Source: Piper betle (lineage: Eukaryota; Streptophyta; Magnoliopsida; Piperales; Piperaceae). From it: DNA of 64,000 bases. Shown in pieces: positions 13,405-25,112 of this stretch. Location of the stretch: the NCBI GenBank assembly GCA_033002965.1, contig JAURVB010008681.1, positions 1-64,000 of the forward strand, read 5' to 3'. Numbering within the stretch: the first letter of the stretch is position 1; every line of letters begins with the position of its first letter. Below the pieces are notes generated by a model, which did no database searches, was not told the origin of the DNA, and saw only the letters and a program-made list of their open reading frames with translations. The position numbers and the translations under genes are program-made.

Positions 13405-13796
13405 GGATAGGTAATTTTTTTTTCTTCTATTTTGGCGGTAAGGGATTTTATATCTTTTGTTGATCAGGCGACACTCGGATTTGAACTGGGGAAAAAGGGA
13501 TTTGCGGTCCCCCGCCTTACCACTCGGCCATGCCGCCAAAACGATACAAACAAAATCGATATAGATGGAAATCTTCTTTTGGAGGATTTATTAAACCCTT
13601 CCTTTTCTCTCTGATTTGAATTGGATCTTACGGTTTCTTTATCCTTTTCAAAAAGGACAAAATCCTTCTGTTTTAGATCTAGTGGATCTCTTGATTGTAT
13701 AGCCTTTCAAAACAGACATACAGCACTTAACTTAATATAATCTGATATAATCAGAATTTGAGCAATTCTTAATTGAACAATAACTTCTCCTTTCTC
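13405..13796. other. Plastid-like DNA insert (NUPT candidate)
   Basis: F2b LTR similarity stops after 'accatcgccg' near 13402 and resumes with 'aaagtggtcgcggcgctaag' near 13798; compare 5190-5210 and 5325-5350 in another copy. The roughly 390 bp between differ in composition and contain a complete plastid-type tRNA sequence plus AT-rich flanks with short homopolymer runs, typical of chloroplast intergenic DNA. That the flanks are plastid is inference; the tRNA cloverleaf itself is visible. Confidence 0.7.
13466..13537 (-). tRNA. trnC-GCA: Plastid-type tRNA-Cys(GCA), probably a nuclear pseudogene
   Basis: On the minus strand the 72-nt sequence starts GGCGGCATGGCCGAGTGGTA and ends with GTTCAAATC in the T-arm and GTGTCGCC in the acceptor. 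The anticodon loop reads CCGCAAA, giving anticodon GCA. This matches chloroplast trnC-GCA as I know it, and not the plant mitochondrial one. The loop base before the anticodon is C where tRNAs have an almost invariant U33, and the acceptor pairs GGCGGC with GTCGCC, which leaves at least one mismatch. Sitting inside a retrotransposon LTR, it is best regarded as a dead plastid-derived copy. Confidence 0.75.
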
Positions 13797-14391
13797 CAAA
13801 GTGGTCGCGGCGCTAAGGTGAAAATCATCCAAAATCCTGGGAAAATCACTCAAAATCAAAGGGAGAATGCTAGGGCTGACGTGGATGGCTCAAGTTTAGT
13901 GGGACTCACTCATGGGTATATGCAATATACATATGGACAAAAAATTCAATTCGAGAACGTCCAAAGTTAAAATTGAATCAAGTTCTAAAAAGACTCTATA
14001 GGTAGGAATCGTGACAAGAAGGCTTAATGGGCCTCGAACCCTGAACTCAATCAAGTTGGGCCCACAAGGGCACAATTTGCTAATCTAAAATCCCTATGAT
14101 GTATGCAAATTAGATACCCTGAAAATTCCAAAAGCATACTAAACGCTACGACAATCTAGATATAGGCTGAAACCCTGGCTAACCTATAAAATAATCATTT
14201 GTATACCTCACGCATACACTGATAACTCATGTCATGATCATATGCATGTTGAGCATATTCAGCCATCCACGTCAGCCATACTCATGGTCGAAAAATTGAT
14301 TTGGCTCGAGCTGAGTTTTGTCGAGGCAAACTATAAGTTGATAGAACCCTAACCCAAAGCTAGGTTTTGGAATATAGTCAGTCATTGATCG

Positions 14392-14852
14392 TGTTGGACA
14401 GTTTTGCCTATTTATGCATCGATGTAGGGGGTTCAATGGTCATTTTCTCCTTTCAGATTAGGAAGAGGATACTCTAGTAGTAGTAGAAGGCCAATAGTAT
14501 AAAAGGAGGACATAGGAGGACGAATTGCATCTTTTGAAATTTGCAACCCTCTCTCTCTCTACTCTCCACCTTTTACCTTTATCTCTACTTTGGGGAGATC
14601 ATGTGGTGAAGGTTTGGTGTGGAGTTCTAGGCTTAGTTCAACGAAGAAGAAGTTAGTAATCTCAACTAAAACAAGTTAATCATGTAGATTTATGCATCAT
14701 GATCATGTTCCTTTTTATTTAATGTCTTATGTTGTCTACATGTTTTCTTTCAAGTTATCAAAGACAATTCACTAAAGCAATGTCTATGGTGTTAATTCAT
14801 GTTTAGACTTGCTATAAATAATTTTAAAAGTAGTACTCATGATTTAACCATG
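14392..14852 (+). mobile_element. Possible copia-type LTR fragment with core promoter
   Basis: Starts TGTTGGA, a common beginning of Ty1/copia LTRs, at 14392. It carries CCAAT and TATAAAAG about 100 bp in, followed by a CT-rich leader near 14548-14576. I cannot see its end with certainty; 'cttagttcaac' near 14632 is one possible LTR end, which would make it about 250 bp. No primer-binding site or coding sequence follows. An alternative is a captured host promoter and 5' leader. The segment ends where an F2a LTR starts at 14853. Confidence 0.35.
14498..14505 (+). promoter_or_regulatory. TATA box, strong match
   Basis: TATAAAAG with CCAAT a few bases upstream (14491-14495) and a pyrimidine-rich leader (ctctctctctct) about 40-50 bp downstream. 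This is the best-looking RNA polymerase II core promoter in the window by eye. Function not shown. Confidence 0.45.
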
Positions 14853-15456
14853 TGTAACACCCCAAATCCGTTTCACACTCGTGAACCAAACTGGCATGTC
14901 ACAGGGCCTGGTTAAGTTAACTGACCCAAACCCAATTGAGGAGCGGGCTGCAAACCTAGTACCATCCCGAACTGTCTACTTTGCTGATGCCGCTTTCGGC
15001 ATTTTTCTCATTTTATTTTTCTCTGGTCCATCGGGGCTACATGTATATCCTAAGCCCTCTCCTTTCCACCATAATTCTCTTGGCCTTGATCACGGAGGCC
15101 GAGTACTCTCAGGCAGTCGCCTTTAGTACCCTTTGAACCACAAGTCCAGACATGCGCAGTACTTAAGAATACCCATAAACCTCCACATTCTCTAGGTGTG
15201 AGGAACTTAAACACGGAGTTGTCAAGATCCCGCTGGAATGGAATAGTACGCTCACTAATCCAGAGACCGCTTTGACTGTCACGTGTATGCTCTCATGGTA
15301 CGTGCAAGTCGGTTTCACCATCTCTCATCTCATTGAAAACTCGATAAAATTATATATATAGGCCTACGAATAGATCTATATAATAGGCCTGAAGGCAACT
15401 TGTGGTGGATCTTGTTTTCGAAATCATCCTTGTGGGATCTCATCCTCGAGGGTTGT
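14853..15456 (-). mobile_element. F2a LTR fragment, reverse orientation
   Basis: Starts TGTAACACCCCAAATCC and follows the 329-1290 copy: 'gccgagtactctcaggcagt', 'aaccacaagtccagacatgc', 'aacttgtggtggatcttgtt', then ends in 'ctcatcctcgagggtt' near 15453. The remaining part of the LTR is absent and unrelated sequence follows. Confidence 0.75.
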
Positions 15457-15679
15457 AACAAGAAGAAAATGCCTATCGAAAAAGTGCAAGCGTGCCTGAG
15501 CATCCTGAAGTAGAGCCCTCAGACATTGTACTACTTTTTAAAAAAGTTGTAGAGTGCCAAAGAGCACTGAAATAGAATGCTCAGACATCCTATTACATTT
15601 CAGTGAAGTAATAGAATGCCCATGCCCTCTAGAACTAAGCGCCTTGACATGTTATTAACGATTTGATAGTGTGTTTATG
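15457..15679. other. Short unassigned insert between F2a pieces
   Basis: About 220 bp with internal near-repeats: 'gagcatcctgaagtagagcc' near 15498 and 'gaatgctcagacatcctatt' near 15576 are variants of one motif (checking as 'tcagacat' twice). No match to the other families in the window and no useful reading frame. Confidence 0.4.
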
Positions 15680-15797
15680 TGTAACACCCAAAATCTGGTT
15701 CACACTGAGAAACAGAGCCAGAATGTCACTTGTCCTGGTTAGGTTGGCTAACCTGAACCCAACCCTACAGATCTACTCTTAGCATCTAGAGATGGAA
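15680..15797 (-). mobile_element. F2a 3' LTR, first piece (rest at 25113-27475)
   Basis: Starts TGTAACACCCAAAATC and matches the beginning of the 329 copy up to 'catctagagatggaa', where the F1 element E2 begins. The interrupted LTR resumes at 25113. The bases flanking E2, TGGAA on the left and TGGAT on the right, look like a 5-bp target duplication with one later substitution. Confidence 0.8.
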
Positions 15798-18624
15798 TGT
15801 AACGACCCGCCCGAACCGGACCGGGTGTTACCTAAAATATAATTGATGTAACAATAACATTCTAGAACATGATTCATAATACAGCAAATAAGTCTAGCAG
15901 TTTATAACTCATAAAAAGAAATCATGTTCTGATAGCATATGACAATATATAAAATAACCGTCCCACAGTCTCGGACCGTTTCCCATAGCCACATTTATAA
16001 CACAAGAAAAATAAAAGGAAGTCCAATTTATTATCAATTCACCATACCTAGGTTGGTAAAAGAAGCACCAACCACACTTCTATTCTTCAGTCCAAAGCTG
16101 CTCACCTGCGGAGGCAATTCCGTGTTAGTGATAAAACCACTAAGCCGCATAATTAAATGAAACAAGTCAATATAATCCCTATTATCGTTTCAAGAGACTT
16201 TTAGTTGTTATGAGCCTATGCCGAGCTCGTTATATGCTGGGAGGGGTGGCCACCCCATCCAGCTACCATCCCATGCATGCGCACACACGCTACGTGGCCC
16301 ACGGCCTGTAGTTACCGATATTTACCATTGACTCACCCTCTCGGTATCACAAGTGCATAATGAGCCTACTTGCGCCATTGCGCCCTGTCACCCCTTTCGG
16401 CCTGGGGACAAGTATTCAATCTTTCAGGGGGTGCTGCCTTGTGCCGAATTGAGTCGACCCCAGTTGCATTCCAACGCATGGTGGTCAGATACTCAAGTCG
16501 ACCAAGACTCCTACATAGTAATTTTAAGGGTGCGGCCCCGTGTCGGACTGAGTGAATTCCTTGACCCCGATTGCATTCAGTGCATGGTGGTCGAATCTGG
16601 GCTCAGGCCGATCAGGGCTGCTAAGAAGGGAAAATACAACATTTCAAATAATTATACGAACCTGGATAGTTCGTAAGTGAACTTGCAACCGCGACCAACG
16701 ATCCTAATCTGGACGAGAACATAAAATTATACATAAGTATAATTTTATTCGAGTAGAAATGCATGCAACTATCAACTAATATTAAATATTAAATTCTCAA
16801 CAATCTAGTGAGATAATTAATTATTCATGTGGCATAATCATTTAAATCCTACTTTACCTCTTAAATTAATTATTTAATCATAATTAACACATAACAAATG
16901 ATAAAAAAATTATTAAATTATAAACAAGTATTTAATTTTCCTTTGCGATGATAATCACTTAACCACGATCTTGTCGATTTGGTTTAGGGTTATAATTTTT
17001 AGTCTCTATCATTATTAATAATAATTTAATTAATTAGGTCATTCGATTAAATTAATTAAATTAATTTGTATTATCCTAATTCAAAGATATTACTAATACA
17101 ATTATTTTAAATTATTCAACTCAATAAAATTTCGAACTTTATTTATTTTCATTATGCTACTTAGGTTCGACGCTTGTGATTTTTACACGATTATAGTTTA
17201 ATAACCTATTTTCTACCTTACTGACTCGTTATTAAAATAATAACTTTATTTACCTAATATTAAAATTTAATATGGTAAAGGTAAAATCTTTATTTTATTA
17301 ATTACTTATAATCATCCGATTTAATTTAATCGCTTGTAGTACGCCGATTAATTATCGACCGTTTATCATTACCTTATTTTTTATTACTTATGTCCATGTT
17401 GATTTCGTCCAATAATTAATTAGTTTAGCAACTTTAACTCATAACCCATTAGAATAATTATTTTTAAAGATTTATTACGAGTTAGTATTATTTTTAACTC
17501 GAGCCGTATCGAGTCAATCCATATTTACAAAACTGCCATCTTCTTCTTCCCCAACGTCCCTCTCTTCTCCTACCTTCTTCTTTGCATCAAAAACCAGATC
17601 TAATGTCTTCTTCTTCAACCCTATGCAACCTTCCCCAGCAACCCAATTGAACAACCATATAAACATCCCAACAAGGCATCAACAACGAATTAAAACAGCC
17701 AAAGATGAAGCCCAAAGTCCATGTTTTACAGCAGCTATACAAGGCGACCGTCCTGCACCAAACCAGGCCTGTTCTTCTTCTCCCAGCCTCAAGACGACCA
17801 CTTTCTTGCACCTTGCTACAAATTCAGAAGTTCAGCAACCTCAGGCCGTCATCAACTCATGGGAAGTAGAGTCGTTCTGCCCACGTCTGCACGTCGCCGC
17901 CATGAATTCCGGCAAGAAGGTCGCCTGTAATGGCTTGTGTCGGCTGGCAGGAACTCCTGTAATAGACCCTTGATGTTGTCAACGAAGAACAACCGGCATC
18001 TACCCTTTGTTCCCCCTTAGCAATTCTGCCCAGTAACAACTGTAATTCCGCCACCCATCGGAAGCCAGGGACAAGGCAACACCACCCACTCGACCCAGAA
18101 ACCAGAGAGGCCGTCGGGAGTGTGAGGTCTGCCTTGAAATCCCTTGCCTACGATCACCCACCATGCCAAAATTCAGACTCGTCAGCCTTGGCGAATTTCA
18201 GTTTCGAGTTTAGTTTTATTTGTTTATTGTTGATTTCAGACTTTAATTCTCATGTTTATCAAGCTTATTATCAATTAAAAAGAATATGCATGCAAGAAAA
18301 TTAAGAAGAGGGAGATAGGAAGGATACCCAAGCAAAGAGGAAGAAGTTGGCACCGGTAAGGAAGAGGAAAAGAAAATGCGAACGAAGGGCTAGGGTGAGG
18401 ATGACGCCCCTCTAAAAAATAAAATGAAATGATGGCTATGGTATGTGAAAACACCCCAATACCTGTATTTTATTTAACCGGGTAACCAGGTATAGTATAA
18501 AATATAACCGAATAACTAGGTAGAGAATAAAATATAATAATAATAATAATTAATAATAATAACAATAATAATCCAACGTTCGAGCCTTCCCAAACCGAGT
18601 CGAATATTTTATTTTATTTATTTA

Positions 18625-18658
<34 letters not shown>

Positions 18659-18673
18659 TTCACAGTCTTTACA
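15798..18673 (-). repeat. E2 3' LTR
   Basis: From TGTAACGACCCGCC (LTR end, complement) to CAGTCTTTACA (LTR start, complement), 2876 bp. It includes the AT-rich tract 16740-17470, the module shared with F2a LTRs near 17470-17541, a GC-richer part 17600-18200, and an expanded ATT microsatellite near 18626-18657. Short open frames inside it have no recognisable content. Confidence 0.9.
18626..18657. repeat. (ATT)n microsatellite in the E2 3' LTR
   Basis: About ten ATT units. The matching place in the E2 5' LTR (25079-25097) has a shorter run, and an AAT run also precedes both, so the tract has changed length since insertion. Confidence 0.85.
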
Positions 18674-18784
18674 ATCTCCCAAACTTGGAAATATGTTGTC
18701 CCCGAAATATCATAACGGACGACAGAACAATCATGATAAATTGTATCTTCAGGATCAGCTCATACTACAACAATTATAAGAATT

Positions 18785-21700
18785 TTATGCCACGAAGAGG
18801 CTAGGGTATTTCCTTTCCATTTCTTGTTCAGTCTCCCATGTGGCTTCCTCTGACCCCTGATTTTTCTACAATACTTTTACCAAAGAAATTTCCTTGTTCT
18901 TGAGTGTCTTTATTTCCCTTGCCAGGATGCGAATCGGCTTTTCCTCGTAGGTTAAATTTGATTGTAGCTCTAAGTCTTCAAAATTTATGATTATATGATC
19001 CTCATCTCGTACATATTTCTTTCGCATTGACACATGGAAAACATTGTGTACTCCCACTAGGCTTGGTGGTAATGCTAGTCTATGTGCACAATTTCCAACT
19101 CGATCCAGGATTGGAAACGGGCCAATGAATCTTGGCTTCAACTATCCCTGATGTTCTAAATCTGATCACCCCCTTCATAGGAGATGTCTTTAGGTAGACA
19201 AACTCCCCCCTAATATGATGGAGATCTGCAGGACCTATCATATAAGGCTTCAAATGGTGCCATCCCTTATACTGGCTTGGTAAGAGTTATTGTAGGTGAA
19301 TTCAGCCAATGCTAAGTGTTTCTCCCAGTCACCTCCCCAGTCAAGTATGCAAGCTCTTAATAAATCTTCCAAAGTTTGAATACTCCTCTCACTCTGACCA
19401 TCAGTTTGGGGATGATATGCTGTACTCAGCATGATTTGAGTCTCCCATGGCTTTTTGGAAAGCTTCCCAGAAATGTGAGGTGAATAGGGGATCTCGGTCG
19501 GAGACTATCTCCTTTGGAATCCCATGCAACTTGACAATATTTGTTAACATACAATCCTGCCAGATATTTCGATGTCCTCATTGATTTGTGGGGATGAAGT
19601 GAGCTACCTTAGTTAGTTGGTCCACAACTACCCATATGGAGTCATGCTTCTTCTAAGTCATTGGGAGCTTTGCAATAAAATCACATGTGACACACTCCCA
19701 TTTCCAGGTTGGTATTTCTAAAGGTTGCAATACTCCTCTAGGTAGTTGATGTTGGGCTTTGATCTGTTGGCAAGTCAGACACTTGGAGACAAAAGCCACA
19801 ACATCCCTCTTCATCCCAATCCACCAGTAGGTTCGCTTTAAATCCTGATACATTTTAGTAACTCCAGGGTGTATCGAGAACTTTGAGCGATGAGCCTCCT
19901 CCAAGATATTTCGTCTTAGTGCATCATCCTTGGGTACACACAACCTTCCTCTAAATCTAATCACACTATTGGAATCAGCTACAATGTCAAGAGTCTTGTC
20001 CAACATTTCATTCAGCTCCTCATCACCCATTTGTGCTAGCTTAACACGATCAACTAAATCATTGGAAATAACCAAATTTGCCAGTAACCCTAGTTAGTTG
20101 CTCCATAGGGTTGATAGCCACCACTTGTTGCTGACATGGCCCAAAGTCTAGCTAGCAGCTGACTTTTGTCCACCTTGCCCTTCCGACTCAACATGTCTGC
20201 TACCACATTCGCTTTCCGTAGATGGTATAAGATTTGAAAGTCGTAGTCCTTCAAATACTCTATCCACTGCCTCTGTGGAAGGTTAAGGTCATTCTAGGTG
20301 AAGATATACTTCAAACTCTGGTGGTCAGTGAAGACTTCGAACTAGGCTCCATACAAGTAGTGTCTCCAAATCTTCAGTGCAAAAACCACTGCTGCCAGTT
20401 CCAAGTCATGGGTTGCATAATTTTGCTCATGATTCTACAATTGACGAGAGGCATAGGCCACCACTTTACCTTCTTGCATGAGGACACATCCTAAACCCAA
20501 CAAGGACGCATCACTGAAGACTACGAATCCTTCATTACCACTTGGCAGTGTCAACACTGGTGCAGTTGTTAGACTCTTCTTTAGAGACTGGAAACTATCC
20601 TCACACTTACTACTCCATTTGAACTTGACTCCCTTCCTTTTGAGTTTGGTCATCAGCAATGCAACTAAGGAGAAGTCTTTAATAAATTTCCTGTAGTAAC
20701 CCGCTAAACCAAGGAAGCTTTTGATGTCAGTGACTGACTTGGGTTATGGCCAATTAGTGACTGCTTTCACTTTTGATGGATCCACTGCAACTCTAGCCTT
20801 TGAGATAATATGACCAAGGATGTTTACCTCCTTCAACTAGAAGTCACACTTTGAGAACTTGGCGAACAATTGATTTTCTCTCAAAACTTGAGAGTAATGG
20901 ACCAGAATGTCGTCCACAAACATGAAAATAAAGTTGTCCCAAGTATGCGAGAAATACTGTGTTCATGAGTGACATAAATGCCGCTGGTGCATTTGTTAGA
21001 CCAAAAGGCATGACCAGAAATTCATAATGTCCATACCGAGTTCGGAAAGCCATTTTCTGTATATCTGTCTCCTTTACTCGCAACTGGTGATAACCATACC
21101 GCAAGTCTATCTTAGAAAATACTCCGGCTGTTTTTAGCTGATCAAACAAGTCATCAATCCTCATTTGATTGAGTTTCCGATAGTCAATACAGAGCCGAAG
21201 CAATCCATCTTTCTCCTTCAAAAAAGAACAGGGGCTCTCCAGGGTGAAGTACTTGGTCGGATGAAACCTACTTGCAACAACTCTTCTAGTTGACTGTTTA
21301 ACTCCTTGAGTTCTGCTGGAGGCATGCGGTATGGTACTTTAGAAATTGGTGTTAATCCAGGTTCTAGGTCAATGGCAAACTTTAGTGCTTTCTTCTGGAC
21401 AACGGGCTCTGGAAATTATTGTCCATTGAAAGCTACCACAAATTCCGCCCACGTGATGGAAGAAATCTCTTGTCGATAGAATGTAGTTTTTTCCATGGAT
21501 TTTTACCAGTAAGATGCTTCCTGTTGAAGCATGCATGTTGCCAACCTCACTTCATGGCGGTGGGGCACAAACAGAGCCCTAAACGCTTTTTCGGTAATGT
21601 CTATCCAGCTCTCTGCCTTCAATGGATTGATCCCTCCGACAAATATTATCAGCTCTATTATTCCTAAACTTTTCCATAGTGTAACGGTCACTATCATCAA

Positions 21701-22060
21701 TAGCTGGTGGCATCAATTGTCGGACTACCGGTGGCATTGGGTTCGGACGCTCCCCTTACTCACCCGGATCAGCTAACCCTGCCCGCCCTTGGGCACTTCC
21801 CTGACCACCATCCGGGGTGATTTTGGGACCCACTGCTGAGCTTGAGGCTCCATTCCCTGCTACCACTCTCGGTAACTGCTGAACGATATTCTGAACCACA
21901 GAATTTGTATTTTCTGAAGCCTGCGCTAGTCCTTATATGGCCATCAAGATTTGGGCCAATACAGTCTCTATGTTCGAATTTGACGGAGTAGATCAGTTTG
22001 TCTTCCTACGAGTGCACTGCCTCCTGAAACGTCGAACATTTTTTTCCCATCATTCTTCAT
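18785..22060 (-). pseudogene. E2 gag-pol polyprotein, broken
   Basis: Minus-strand remains in order: Gag start near 22060, Gag core near 21700-21430 ([20 protein letters not shown], then LATCMLQQEASYW), RT with [15 protein letters not shown] near 21110 and FVDDILV near 20915, RNase H with VVFSDASLLGLGCVL near 20500, integrase zinc-binding region and core start (19653-20075), the integrase core end with [16 protein letters not shown] near 19400, and the chromodomain (18866-19141). The protease and Gag zinc knuckle are missing between Gag and RT. Visible lesions include a deletion just after FVDDILV, about 140 bp lost between the integrase core and the GPF/Y module near 19215, a frameshift near 19143, and several stops. 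It cannot be translated as one protein. Confidence 0.9.
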
Positions 22061-22202
22061 TAATATGTTCTCTTTCAGTTATGACGTAGGTTTCTTAGAG
22101 AATGAATTTGTTAATTAAAAACACAACACAGTGGGAAAAGATAATAATTGGACTTTTCAACAATGTACTTGAGTCATAAAATGTGAGCTTGTGGGAAACC
22201 GT

Positions 22203-22214
22203 GCTCTGATACCA
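22203..22214 (-). promoter_or_regulatory. E2 primer-binding site (tRNA-Met type)
   Basis: Minus strand reads TGGTATCAGAGC, the usual plant retrotransposon site complementary to initiator tRNA-Met, two bases away from the 5' LTR. This is where reverse transcription would be primed. Confidence 0.9.
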
Positions 22215-22216
22215 CG

Positions 22217-25112
22217 TGTAACGACCCGCCCGAACTGGACCGGGTGTTACCTAAAATATAATTGATGTAACAATAACATTCTAGAACAAGATTCATAATA
22301 CAACAAACAAGTCTAGAATTTATAAATCATAAAAATAAAACATGTTCTGATAGCATATGACAATATATAAAATAACCGTCATTTCCCATAGCCACATTTA
22401 TAACACAAGAAAAATAAAAGGAAGTCCAATTTATTATCAATTCACGATACCTAGGTTGGTAAAAGAAGCACCAACCACACTTCTCTTCTTCCGTCCAAAG
22501 CTATTCACCTGGGGAGGCAATTCCGCATTAGTGATAAAACCACTAAGCCACATAATTAAATGAAACAAGTCAATGTAATCCCTATTATCGTTTCAAGAGA
22601 CTTTCTAGTTGTTATGATCCTATGCCGAGCTCATTATATGCTGGGAGGGTGGCCTCCCCATCCAGCTACCATCCCATGCATGCGCACACACGCTACGTGG
22701 CCCATGGCCTTTAGTTATGGATATTTTCCATTGACTCACCCTCTTGGTATCACAAGCGCTTAATGAGCCTACTTGCACCACTACGCCCTGTCACCCCTTT
22801 CGGTTTGGGGGCAGGTATCCAATCTTTTAGCGGGTGCTGCCCTGTCGAATTGAGTCAACCCCGGTTGCGTTCAAGTGCATGCTGGTCAAATACTCAAGTC
22901 CACCAAGACTCCTACATAGTAATTTTAAAGGTGCGGCACCGTGTTAGACTGAGTCAATTCCTTGACCCTGATTGTGTTCCAGCGCATGGTGGTCGAATCT
23001 GGGCTCAGCCAGATCAGGGTTGCCAACAAGGGAAAATACAACATTTCAAATAATTATACAGACTTGGATAGTTCGTAAGTGAACTCGCAACTGCGACCAA
23101 CAATCCTAATCTGGACGAGAACATAAAATTATACATAAGTATAATTTTATTCGAGTAGAAATTCATGCAACTATCAACAATATTAAATATTAAATTCTCA
23201 ACAATCTAGTGAGATAATTAGTTATTCATGTGGCAAAATCATTTAAGTCCTACTTTACCTTTTAAATTAATTATGTAATCATAATTAACACTTAACAAAT
23301 GATAAAAAAATTATTAAATTATAAACAATTATTTAATTTTCCTTTGCAATGATAATTACTTAACCACGATCTTGTCGATTTAGCTTAGGGTTATAATTTT
23401 TAGTCTCTATCATTATTAATAATAATTTAATTAACTAAGTCAGTCAATTAAATTAATTTGTATAATCCTAATTCAAAGTTATTACTAATACAATTATTTT
23501 AAATTATTCAACTCAATAAAGTTTCGAACTTTAATAATTTTTATTATTTTACTTAGGTTCGACGCTTGTGATTTTTACATGATTATAGTTTAATAACCTA
23601 TTTTCTACCTTACTGACTCGTTATTAAAATAATCACTTTATTTAGCTAATATTAAATTTAATATAGTATAGGTAAAATCTTTATTTTATTAATTACTTAT
23701 AATCGTCCAATTTAATTTAATCGCTTGTAGTATGCCGATGAATTATCGACCATTTATCATTACCTTATGTTTTATTAGTTATGTCTATGTTGATTTTGTC
23801 AAATAATTAATTAGTTTAGCAACTTTTACCCATAACCCATTAGAATAATTATTTTTTAAGATTTATTACGAGTAAGTATTATTTTTTACTCGAGCCGTAT
23901 AGAGTCAATCCATATTTACAAAACTGCCATCTTCTTCTTCCCCAACGTCCTTCTCTTCTCCTACCTTCTTCTTTGCATCAAAAACCAGATCTGATGTCTT
24001 CTTCTTCAACCCTATGCAACCTTCCCCAGCAACCCAATTGAACAACCATATAAACAACCCAACAAGGCATCAACAACGAATTAAAACAGCCAAAGATGAA
24101 GCCCAAAGTCCATGTTTTACAGCAGCTATACAAGGTGGCCGTCCTGCACCAAGCCAGGCCTGCACTTCTTCTCGCAGCCTCAAGACGACCACTTTCTTAC
24201 ACCTTGCTACCAATTCAGACGTTCAGCAACCTCAGGCGGTCATCAACCAGGAAGAATTGGCCATCTTTGGACATTGCAGGGAGTAGAGTCGTTCTCCCCA
24301 CGTCTGTACGTCGCCGCCATGATTTCCGGCGAGAAGTAACACTGTAATGGTCTGCGCCGGCGGTAGGAACTCTTGTAATAGACCCTTGATGTTGTCAACA
24401 AAGAACAATTGACGTCTACCTTCTGAAGCTTCCATTACAGCATCAATTTCTGAGGATCGCCATCACCTTCGTCCCCCTTGTAATTCCACCCAGTAACAGC
24501 TGTAATTCCGCCACCCATCGGAAGCCAAGGACAAGGCGACGCCACCCACTCGACCCAGCAACCAGAGACACCGTCGGGAGTGTGAGGGCTGCCATGAAAT
24601 CCCTTGCCTATGATTGCCCACCTTGCCAAAATTCATACTCGTCTGCCATGGTGAATTTCAGTTTTCAGTTTAGTTTTAATTGTTTATTGTTGATTTCAGA
24701 TTTTAATTCACATGTTTATCAAGCTTATTATCAATTAAAAAGAATATGCATGCAGCAAAATTAAGAAGAGGGAGATGTGAAGGATACCCAAGCAAAGAGG
24801 AAGAAGTCGGCACCGGTAAGGAAGAGGAGAAGAAAATGCGAACGAAGGGTAGGGTGAAGATGACGCCCCCTCATAAAATAAAATGAAATGACGGCTATGG
24901 CATGTGAAAACACGCCAACACCCGTATTTAATTTAACCGGGTAACCGGGTATAGTATAAAATATAATCGGGTAATTGGGTAGAGAATAAAATATAATAAT
25001 AATAATAATAATCCAACCTTCGATCCTTCCCAGACCTAGTCGAATATTTTATTTTATTTATTTATTTACTTATTTATTTATTATTATTATTATTATTTTC
25101 ACAGTCTTTACA
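22217..25112 (-). repeat. E2 5' LTR
   Basis: 2896 bp, same ends as the 3' LTR (TGTAACGACCC... CAGTCTTTACA as read on the plus strand). Compared with 15798-18673 it lacks 'cccacagtctcggaccg' near 22380 and differs by scattered substitutions. The microsatellite near 25079 is shorter than in the 3' copy. Confidence 0.9.

Larger units (their letters stand above)
12796..14390 (-). mobile_element. F2b LTR in reverse orientation, split by a plastid-like insert
   Basis: Reverse-complement matches to the F2b LTR include the 'gaaaatgactccaaaaacac' box (compare 5186-5205) and 'catgggtatatgcaatatac' (13912-13931; compare 5483-5502). The right end is eroded: 'aaagctaggttttgg' near 14355 is where the start of the LTR would be expected. 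A segment with no F2b similarity sits inside it from about 13405 to 13796. Confidence 0.65.
15798..25112 (-). mobile_element. E2: complete but decayed F1 (Tekay/Del-like) retrotransposon
   Basis: About 9.3 kb on the minus strand with both LTRs (5' LTR 22217-25112, 3' LTR 15798-18673), a tRNA-Met primer-binding site, remains of Gag, RT, RNase H, integrase and chromodomain in that order, and a polypurine tract. RNase H before integrase defines Ty3/gypsy, and the chromodomain places it among the chromoviruses; long LTRs suggest the Tekay/Del clade. The LTRs are similar but carry many substitutions and small indels, so the insertion is not recent. It is nested in an F2a LTR. Confidence 0.9.

Noticed and set aside
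13432..13614. Small plus-strand frame across the plastid-like insert
   Set aside because: It runs antisense through the tRNA sequence; a chance frame.
20234..20494. Plus-strand frames opposite the E2 RNase H region (also 59958-60218 in E5)
   Set aside because: They are shadows of the polyprotein on the other strand; resemblance between the two only reflects the shared pol sequence.
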